Below are positions 9,953 through 16,616 of a stretch of 64,000 nucleotides of DNA, one piece after another. The number at the start of each line of letters is the position of its first letter. Within the stretch, counting starts at the first letter, position 1. Origin of the DNA: Alteromonas sp. MMG017 (lineage in GTDB: Bacteria; Pseudomonadota; Gammaproteobacteria; Enterobacterales; Alteromonadaceae); the NCBI RefSeq assembly GCF_018100795.1, contig NZ_JAGJDY010000015.1, forward strand, positions 1 through 64,000, written 5' to 3'. Both the position numbers and the translations under genes were made by a program. The notes below the pieces were generated by a model, which was given only the letters and a program-made list of their open reading frames with translations, ran no database searches and was not told the DNA's origin.

Positions 9953-11151
9953 CAGCGAACTACCTTTTTCTCAAATAAAAGGGCTAACTCACTGTCACTC
10001 ATGCCTACTAAATCTTTCAACACATCCTTAGTGTGTTCGCCCACCTTGGGCGCAGGCGAGAATACTTCGTCTGTGGTACGTGAAAACTTAATAGGGTTAC
10101 CCGGCCCTTTGGTTTTGTTGCCATCACCCGAGGTGAGCTCAACCACCATATTGCGGTGTTGCACTTGTTCATCACTAAGGGCTTGAGAGAATGTATTAAC
10201 AGGCGCGCAAGGAATACGCGCCGCTTCTAGCTTTTCAATCCAATAGCTTGAGGTTTGTGTTTGCAGTGTTTGGTTAAGGGTTTCGTCGATAAAGTCTTTC
10301 TTTGCCCACCGTCCTGGCTGGGTATCGAATTCGGGTAAGTCCAATGCATCTATCTTCACCACCGTTTTTAAGTTCTGCCAAAAGTTATCTGTGATAACCG
10401 CAATCACAATAAAACCGTCCGCTGTTTTAAATGTGTTGTAGGGCACGTGAACAAAGTGCGAGTTGCCAATGGGGAATGGGTCTTTCTCTGACAGAAAGTA
10501 CATTGTAGCCATGTAGTTAAGCAGTGATATCTGACAATCTAACATTGAGATATCAACGTCTTGTCCTTTACCACTTTTTGCTCGTTCCAAAAGCGCGGCT
10601 TGAATTCCCATGACGGCAAACATACCACCGCCTAAATCGCCAATTGGAATACCGGCTCGAACAGGGTGATTTGGATCGGTACCCGTGATAGACATACCGC
10701 CACCAGTCGCTTGTGCCACTTGATCAAACGCTGGACGTTTAAATTTGGGGCCGTTGCTACCAAAACCCGTAATTGAACAAGTGATTATCTCGGGGTTTAT
10801 TTTACTTAACTGTTCATAGTCGATTTTTAAACGCGTTGGTACACCTGCACCAAAGTTATTGACCACCACATCGGCTTTTTTTACCAATTCATAGAATACG
10901 TTTAAGCCTTCTTCAGATTTTAAATCGATGCAGACACTTTTTTTGTTTCGGTTCAGTGTAATGAAGTAAGCGCCCATACCGTCCAACGAATTATCGGGGT
11001 CGGTTGCGAGAAGCTTTCGAGTGCCTTCCCCTTGCAATGGCTCCACTTTAATCGTCTCTGCCCCTAAATCGGCGAGTATCATTCCGCAGTATGGCCCTGA
11101 CAGCATATGCGTAAGGTCAATGACAGTAATGCCTGACAATGGTTTATTCAT
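9952..11151 (-). CDS. Class III (CaiB/Frc) CoA-transferase
   Basis: A protein of about 399 aa of the CaiB/BaiF family. Seen are DLTHMLSGPYCGMILADLGAETIKVEP at the N-terminus, LNRNKKSVCIDLKS, and the catalytic aspartate in GIPIGDLGGGMFA near residue 170. Family members move CoA between carboxylates (formyl-oxalate, succinyl-citramalate, carnitine). Start ATG 11151 has an AGGA box 7 bp upstream; another in-frame start at 11175 would add eight residues. It follows the TonB receptor gene by about 40 bp and overlaps the lyase gene by one base. The likely role is to activate the hydrated diacid for the next-encoded lyase. Confidence 0.9.
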   Translation of the reverse strand: MNKPLSGITVIDLTHMLSGPYCGMILADLGAETIKVEPLQGEGTRKLLATDPDNSLDGMGAYFITLNRNKKSVCIDLKSEEGLNVFYELVKKADVVVNNFGAGVPTRLKIDYEQLSKINPEIITCSITGFGSNGPKFKRPAFDQVAQATGGGMSITGTDPNHPVRAGIPIGDLGGGMFAVMGIQAALLERAKSGKGQDVDISMLDCQISLLNYMATMYFLSEKDPFPIGNSHFVHVPYNTFKTADGFIVIAVITDNFWQNLKTVVKIDALDLPEFDTQPGRWAKKDFIDETLNQTLQTQTSSYWIEKLEAARIPCAPVNTFSQALSDEQVQHRNMVVELTSGDGNKTKGPGNPIKFSRTTDEVFSPAPKVGEHTKDVLKDLVGMSDSELALLFEKKVVR

Positions 11152-11192
11152 AAATTCATCCTGATTAAAATTCAATCTTCAAAGCGTAGGGA

Positions 11193-13769
11193 TTAGAAAC
11201 TCATGCTAAGTTCTAAACCGTAGGAACGTAGCGCCGAGGGGTGAACAAATGAGCCGCCGAATTCTGGCGCTGGGATCACCTCTTGCAAATAAGCCTCATC
11301 AGTTAAGTTTTTGCCCCACAATGCGACCGTCCACATTTCACCTTCTATGGAAATGCGAGCGTTAACGGTGCTATAAGCATCACGCTGAGCGTTACTGAAG
11401 TTTTGAGAGTGAGGGCCGGGAGGAACACCGCCACCCAACGTGCCGAAGAAATCCCAGATAGTAGGCGTTTCTTCACCTTGCAGCGTATGGAAATGGGTTT
11501 CTCCCACATATTGATAATCAATTCGTGTGGTAAGTTGTAAGTCGCTGGTAATCTCGTGATCGTAAGAAATGCCTAGGGTGTAAGAAGATTTTGGTGTTTG
11601 TGGCGCTTCATTACCTACCGAGAGCGGTCTGTTTCTGTTCTCGATAATTTCACTATCAATAAGCCCCATTCCTGCGAAGACACTAAGGTTGTCGTTAACC
11701 CGGTAATTAGCGTCCATTTCGAAGCCCTGAATTTCTAGCTCATCAATGGTGGTAACCGCCCTTAATAATCCAAATGGGCCAGCAAAGAACTCAAAGAACT
11801 GATTATCTTCAACTTTGGTGTGAAACACCGCGCTGTTCACTTTTAATCGGTTGTCTAAAAACGTTCCCTTGCCACCGAATTCAATACTTGTGGTAATTTC
11901 CTTATCATAGTTATCAGGTACGATAAGTTGAGCATCAACCGCATCACCAGGTGTACCGGTTCCACTTGCATTGAACCAAAAATCTAACGTGGCTTCAGTG
12001 CCGATAGAATTAAATCCACCGCTTCTAAAACCAACGCCATAACTGGCATAAAGGTTTAGGGCATCGCTTGCTTCGTAACTTACGGTAAACTTTGGCTGCC
12101 ATTGGCTGAAACTTTGCTCGCGATCTGGGATCCCGTCAGGATTGGCCGTAAATGCGGGATTGATAGGCCCTACTACACCGTCGACAATGGTATTCACATT
12201 GAAACCAGAAGCAGACACATTGGGTACATTATTTGCCACTTCTCGCGACTCGTTGTCATACCTGAGTGCGAAAGACACTTCCCATTTGTCGTTAACGTCG
12301 TACTCAATTTGGCCGAACGTAGATAGCACCGTGGTTGAAAACGTATCATCAAACAGTAAGTCTGTAGGGTTTGGTCCGTCGGCCGGAACGTATGCTTGAC
12401 GCAAGAAGCCTTGCCCTAAATCAGCACCGTAAGCTACGACAACATCTCTATCAATATTGGCGAAATAGACGCCCGCTATCCATTGCAGGGGCGAATCTGT
12501 GTCGTTCGATGTAAATCTAATTTCTCCGCTGTAATCTTGTTGGCTTCGTTCTTGATATTGATAACCATCACACGAAGATGGCGTGTAGGGTCCATATACG
12601 CCTTGAAAATCCTGTCCTGGAGGAAGGACTACAAAGGGAGATAGGAAATCGCCAAATAAGTCGCTTCTTCCTGCCCCACCAAAATCGACAGGAAGGTTAT
12701 TTAATGTGGCACGATCGGTTTGACACTGTTCAGTGAGTTCATATCCGTAAAAAGAAGCGCTGGTGCCATCTGATAACAGGTACTCTTCTAAATTATTGTA
12801 TGCAAGCACAGAGGTTACGTCGAAACCATCGCCTTGCCAGTCAGCTTTTACTGAGAACTCTGTGGTTTTTTGCTCATTTTCACCAGGTACATTAAAAGCA
12901 AAAATAAACTCATGATCATTTACATCTTTGAAAAATGCATCTTGCCCAAAATCTTCTACAAAACTAGGAAGCGCGAACACAGCGTTGAAGTTTATTGCAC
13001 CGCCTTTTGCCTCGCTGTACGAACCGCGAAAATCGTAAGTAAGGTCATCAGTCGCTTCCCAAATAAGACGCCCTTTTACCGATGTATCTTCTAAGTAATC
13101 TACCGCGTCGTCACGTCCCAGATACACATTTTCATAAAAACCATCAGTGGTTGAATGCGCTACAACGATGCGCCCAAACACGTTGTCAGCAAGCGGCCCG
13201 GTAAGCATTCCTGAATAGCGCTGCGAATTGTTATTACCAACGCCACCTTCAATTCTGGCCTCCATCACGTCTGAGGGCTTTTCCGTTGTTATCAGAATGG
13301 CACCGGCTACCGCGTTTCTGCCATATAGCGCCCCTTGCGGCCCTTTTAAAACTTCTATTTGGGCTATATCGGTTAGCCCTTCGTTAAAACTATTCGGGTT
13401 AGTCTGCAACACCCCATCCACTACATACGCAAACGTAGACTCTGCATCGCGTGTAGAAATAATCCCCCGGATATTTACCTGCGTATCACCTACGTTGGCC
13501 GCATCAACAATACTTACGTTTGGAATCAGGCTAATAAAATCGGAAGGACGCTCTACCCCCGCAGCCTCTAATTCCCTTGCTGACAACGGCGTTACCGCAA
13601 TCGGCACTTCCTGAATACTTTCAGGACGCTTTCGTGAAATACTGATAATTTCAACGAGCTCAGACGTTGCTTGCTTTTCTTCTTGTGCAAAAGCAGGAAT
13701 GGCTGAACTTCCTATGGTTAACGCGAGCGACACTTGCAATGCTAAATATGTTTTTCCGGTGGTTTGCAT
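11193..13769 (-). CDS. TonB-dependent outer-membrane receptor
   Basis: An 858-aa outer-membrane beta-barrel receptor. It has a signal peptide ending AFA-QEE, then a plug domain (VPIAVTPLSARELEAAG, VNIRG, YVVDGV, IEVLKGPQGALYGRNAVAGAI) and a barrel ending in phenylalanine (LELSMSF). No clear TonB box sequence could be fixed. It resembles the broad receptor group of marine Alteromonadales and sphingomonads that import small organic nutrients rather than classic siderophore receptors. As second gene of the catabolic operon it probably imports the pathway substrate. The gap to the regulator gene is only 15 bp. Confidence 0.92.
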   Translation of the reverse strand: MQTTGKTYLALQVSLALTIGSSAIPAFAQEEKQATSELVEIISISRKRPESIQEVPIAVTPLSARELEAAGVERPSDFISLIPNVSIVDAANVGDTQVNIRGIISTRDAESTFAYVVDGVLQTNPNSFNEGLTDIAQIEVLKGPQGALYGRNAVAGAILITTEKPSDVMEARIEGGVGNNNSQRYSGMLTGPLADNVFGRIVVAHSTTDGFYENVYLGRDDAVDYLEDTSVKGRLIWEATDDLTYDFRGSYSEAKGGAINFNAVFALPSFVEDFGQDAFFKDVNDHEFIFAFNVPGENEQKTTEFSVKADWQGDGFDVTSVLAYNNLEEYLLSDGTSASFYGYELTEQCQTDRATLNNLPVDFGGAGRSDLFGDFLSPFVVLPPGQDFQGVYGPYTPSSCDGYQYQERSQQDYSGEIRFTSNDTDSPLQWIAGVYFANIDRDVVVAYGADLGQGFLRQAYVPADGPNPTDLLFDDTFSTTVLSTFGQIEYDVNDKWEVSFALRYDNESREVANNVPNVSASGFNVNTIVDGVVGPINPAFTANPDGIPDREQSFSQWQPKFTVSYEASDALNLYASYGVGFRSGGFNSIGTEATLDFWFNASGTGTPGDAVDAQLIVPDNYDKEITTSIEFGGKGTFLDNRLKVNSAVFHTKVEDNQFFEFFAGPFGLLRAVTTIDELEIQGFEMDANYRVNDNLSVFAGMGLIDSEIIENRNRPLSVGNEAPQTPKSSYTLGISYDHEITSDLQLTTRIDYQYVGETHFHTLQGEETPTIWDFFGTLGGGVPPGPHSQNFSNAQRDAYSTVNARISIEGEMWTVALWGKNLTDEAYLQEVIPAPEFGGSFVHPSALRSYGLELSMSF

Positions 13770-13784
13770 GACTATCTCCGAACA

Positions 13785-15668
13785 CTAATTATTGTTGTGA
13801 TTTATTGTTTTTAACCTTCGCCACAATGTGGTTTGGCTAATTCCTAAGTCCTGAGCTGCTTTACGTTTATCACCCTTCCATCGCGCCAATGCGGCTAGAA
13901 TGAGTTCGCTTTCTTTTATTTTTATTATTCCTTTGTCTGCCAATACAGGCTGACGCCCCTCACTTAACTCTGGCGCAATTTGAGGTAATGCTGTTTGCAA
14001 TCGACCAAGGTCGTTTACGGTATGAAGATAAGCCACCACGCGCTCTAATACGTTTTCTAACTCGCGTATATTTCCAGGCCAGTTGTGCGCAGTGAAGCTG
14101 TCATTGAGATGTTCAAGAATGATTGATGGGCTGTGTGAAACCCCATAACGATTTAATAGTTTTTCAAGCTTGTGCGCCGCAATGTGAAGAATATCGTCGG
14201 GGCGCTCGCGCAAAGGAGGAATAGAGATATTGAATACATTGAGTCGGTAGTAGAGATCTTCACGAAACGCGCCTTCATTAACCATTTCAGATAACGAACG
14301 GTTTGAAGCGGCGATCAGTTTTAGGTCAACTTCTCGCTCTTGGTTCCCCCCCAAAGGACGGTAGCTTCTTTCTTGTAAAAACCTTAGCAATTTAGCTTGT
14401 TGGTCTAGCGCCAGCTCGCTAATCTCATCAAGAAATAGTGCGCCGTTCTCGGCTTCCTCTATTAACCCTTTTCGACCACCTCGCTTTGAGCCTGTATACG
14501 CGCCATCCTGATGTCCGAACAGTTCACCTTCAAACAACTCGGATGGGATAGCACTGCAATTAAGGGCGACAAACTTGCCACCCGCATAGGGGCCTTGATG
14601 ATGTATTTGCCTGGCAACTAACTCTTTCCCCGTGCCCGACTCTCCAAACAGCAATACGTTACTTGGCGATGTTGAAAACGCCTTGACCTGCTGTAACACC
14701 GCTTCAATCTCGTTAGATTGGTAGACTAAATCGTGGCGAGGGGATGCCGCTTGCTTGGATGGCGTTTTTTTAAGTTTTTTGCGATAAAGTTGGTAAACGA
14801 ATTTACTCGTACTGCCTTCAGATAACGTGTCTAGATGAAACCACCACTCCTCACCGTTAATTTCACATTCGCCATCAGTTTCACGTTTTCCACCACTTGG
14901 ATGAATAAGGGCATCTAAATCAACTTCTGCATTTGTACTTAGGTTCAAGTGATGCTTGGCAGCGCTATTAAGGGTTAAGGCATCATCGCTCTCATCGACC
15001 ATGATAATGGGGGTTTGAGATTTAGTGAGTAACCATGATACCAGCGCTTGTTCTTTGGCTAACAAACGGGCTCTCTTAGCTTCGTCGATGGCGCTTTGAA
15101 GGGTTTTTCTACACGAGCGTTCTGTATAAATTAAGAATGAGGGGATACCTTTGCTATTCGCTAAACCACATACCAAGCTAGCTCCCACTACTGCGATGCC
15201 TTCAGATTGACTCGCAATATGAAACTGCTCTCTTGCTTGGTCGGCCGTTAAGTAAATCGACTCTACAATATCGATATTGAGGTGGGAATCAGCAAGTTTT
15301 GCTGCGCACGATGCTTCTGCAAAAGAAATGATGTGAATTGACTTTGAGACCTTAGAGGCTTTTTCAACCGCTTCGAATACGTCCCATTCTGTTGTTTGCA
15401 TCGAGACTACTGGAATAGACAACGCAGATTGTAGATATCGCGCATTTGAACCTGCGCTGACTATTACATCAGGGTCAAATTCTGAAATATGCTGTTGAAT
15501 TTCTTTCGTACTTCCAACGATGGAATCTACAATCTTAAATTGGGCTTCACCGACGTATTCAGGTAGCACGCTCCCCACCAGCTGGCTAAATTCGTTATAA
15601 CCAACGATAAGGATACGAAGTTGAGGCTGAACCAATCTTACCGATTTCACGTTGTTGTTTTCCATCAC
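13785..15668 (-). CDS. PrpR-type sigma-54 activator of the catabolic operon
   Basis: A 627-aa enhancer-binding protein. About residues 16-200 form a PrpR N-terminal sensor (DPDVIVSAGSNARYLQ, IPVVSMQTTEWDVFEA). A PAS-like linker follows (about 205-295), then the AAA+ domain with Walker A GESGTGKE (342-349) and the sigma-54 contact loop GAYTGS (389-394). A Fis-type helix-turn-helix (about 598-621) ends it. PrpR senses 2-methylcitrate; here the sensor may bind a pathway acid. Unusually, the regulator is the first gene of the unit it should activate, so it would be autoinducing. Promoter and upstream palindromes are listed separately. Confidence 0.9.
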   Translation of the reverse strand: MMENNNVKSVRLVQPQLRILIVGYNEFSQLVGSVLPEYVGEAQFKIVDSIVGSTKEIQQHISEFDPDVIVSAGSNARYLQSALSIPVVSMQTTEWDVFEAVEKASKVSKSIHIISFAEASCAAKLADSHLNIDIVESIYLTADQAREQFHIASQSEGIAVVGASLVCGLANSKGIPSFLIYTERSCRKTLQSAIDEAKRARLLAKEQALVSWLLTKSQTPIIMVDESDDALTLNSAAKHHLNLSTNAEVDLDALIHPSGGKRETDGECEINGEEWWFHLDTLSEGSTSKFVYQLYRKKLKKTPSKQAASPRHDLVYQSNEIEAVLQQVKAFSTSPSNVLLFGESGTGKELVARQIHHQGPYAGGKFVALNCSAIPSELFEGELFGHQDGAYTGSKRGGRKGLIEEAENGALFLDEISELALDQQAKLLRFLQERSYRPLGGNQEREVDLKLIAASNRSLSEMVNEGAFREDLYYRLNVFNISIPPLRERPDDILHIAAHKLEKLLNRYGVSHSPSIILEHLNDSFTAHNWPGNIRELENVLERVVAYLHTVNDLGRLQTALPQIAPELSEGRQPVLADKGIIKIKESELILAALARWKGDKRKAAQDLGISQTTLWRRLKTINHNNN

Positions 15669-15728
15669 ATTTCTCCAATAGGTTGCCCCATGAAGTAACG
15701 TGAATTTTTATTATAGTTACACTGGGTA

Positions 15729-15746
15729 TTGCACCAGTTGTGCCAA
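15729..15746 (-). promoter_or_regulatory. Sigma-54 (-24/-12) promoter
   Basis: On the minus strand the sequence reads TTGGCACAACTGGTGCAA. It has the invariant GG and GC dinucleotides separated by exactly 10 bp and matches the consensus TGGCAC-N5-TTGCA at all but one position. It sits about 60 bp upstream of the activator's ATG, giving a predicted transcript start near 15719. The first gene encodes a sigma-54 activator, which makes this assignment strong. Confidence 0.85.
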
Positions 15747-15843
15747 CTTAATAAAAAAACAGTGTGCGGTAGGATTCACGGGGGCTGTACAATAATCAAG
15801 CGCCCAGTGTAGTCATATCGATGAGAAAATAACCAGCATTAAT

Positions 15844-15879
15844 ATTTCAATATGAAATAAATAAATTTCAATTTGAAAT
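15844..15879. promoter_or_regulatory. Twin palindromic upstream activator sites
   Basis: Two palindromes, ATTTCA-ATA-TGAAAT (15844-15858) and ATTTCA-ATT-TGAAAT (15865-15879), have centres 21 bp apart, two helical turns. They lie about 130-150 bp upstream of the predicted sigma-54 start. Geometry and symmetry fit binding sites for the dimeric activator encoded next. Confidence 0.75.
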
Positions 15880-15886
15880 ATTAATG

Positions 15887-15922
15887 TAGATATAAATATA
15901 GGTATAAATGTAGGTATAAATA
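15887..15922. repeat. Three tandem 12-bp repeats
   Basis: TAGATATAAATA, TAGGTATAAATG and TAGGTATAAATA stand head to tail from 15887 to 15922, ending at the stop codon of the VOC gene. They adjoin the activator sites. They may be a bendable or IHF-type region or a simple slippage repeat. Confidence 0.8.
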
Positions 15923-16312
15923 TTAAAGCGCTTCACAAAGCTGCAGTATTGGACCGAAATCATAATCTAATGAAATGTCTTGCACATACCAATTGGCCAA
16001 CCCTTTACGCATTTCACCCTTGCGAGGGTTTCCCGTTAATCCAGCGAGTGTTTTTGAAAGATCGTCACTGCCAAATGAAATGAGAAAAACACCCTCTCCT
16101 TTTTCTTCTAAAATCGACGCGATAATGCCGTTTTCATCAGTTGGGCTGACAAATACAAGCCACGTGTCGCCCAATTGGAAACGCGCCGAATTAGCCCCAC
16201 GGCTAGAGAGTGCCTCAAATATAGGATGGGTATTGGTAAGTTTGGCGAATGCCGCTACAGCTTTATCTAACTCTCTTACCAGAAAGTTAATGTGATGTAT
16301 GTTTTGTACCAC
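15923..16312 (-). CDS. VOC-superfamily (glyoxalase-fold) protein
   Basis: A 129-aa single VOC domain protein. HHINFLVRELDKAVAAF at residues 5-21 is the typical opening of methylmalonyl-CoA epimerase/glyoxalase-like proteins, with FQLGDTWLVFVSPTDENG supplying the next strand pair. The start is GTG 16312 with TAGGAG upstream. Metal ligands are hard to assign: one histidine is in HHINF and a later acid in LDYDFGPI is possible. It is in the same direction as the catabolic operon but separated by the sigma-54 control region. It may be an ancillary epimerase, isomerase or lyase for the pathway; no specific reaction can be named. Confidence 0.75.
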   Translation of the reverse strand: MVQNIHHINFLVRELDKAVAAFAKLTNTHPIFEALSSRGANSARFQLGDTWLVFVSPTDENGIIASILEEKGEGVFLISFGSDDLSKTLAGLTGNPRKGEMRKGLANWYVQDISLDYDFGPILQLCEAL

Positions 16313-16401
16313 AGAGAAGCACTCCTACGTTATTTGATATATATAAATTGTTGCAACTTTAGTATTGTGCCCACCTTCTCTTTTGTGATTTACTCAAGCA
16401 C

Positions 16402-16420
16402 ATAAACGAAACGCGTTTAT
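16402..16420. promoter_or_regulatory. Inverted repeat, possible operator
   Basis: ATAAACG (16402-16408) and CGTTTAT (16414-16420) form a perfect inverted repeat with a 5-bp spacer in the gap between the VOC gene and the divergent TonB receptor. It is followed by an AAT triplet run near 16428-16440. The size suits a repressor or activator dimer; no binder can be named. Confidence 0.4.
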
Positions 16421-16513
16421 CACATCTAATAATAATAATAAGTCTAATCAGACAATTCGGCGTTTAGCTGTACCCCACATAAAAAGAAAGTAATCGCAAT
16501 AACTGCGGTGCAG

Positions 16514-16536
16514 TATGCGTACCAGAAATACGCATA
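16514..16536 (+). other. Leader hairpin upstream of second TonB receptor
   Basis: TATGCGTA (16514-16521), a 7-base loop and TACGCATA (16529-16536) make a perfect 8-bp hairpin. It is followed by a small GCGC-TTTTA-GCGC hairpin near 16544, about 60-100 bp upstream of the receptor start. If transcribed, these would structure the leader RNA; function is unknown. Confidence 0.4.
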
Positions 16537-16616
16537 AAACAGACGCGCTTTTAGCGCCCTGTAAATGCAGTTTATGCTCATGTTGAAATACATTTATAAA
16601 AATTCAGGAACACACA

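Noticed and set aside
13228..13614. Long opposite-strand frames inside the TonB receptor, hyu and uvrA genes
   Set aside because: They mirror the codon structure of strongly supported genes and lack ribosome-binding sites.
16428..16440. AAT triplet run as a phase-variable microsatellite
   Set aside because: About four units, outside a coding region and not placed between promoter elements; too short to argue for slippage control.
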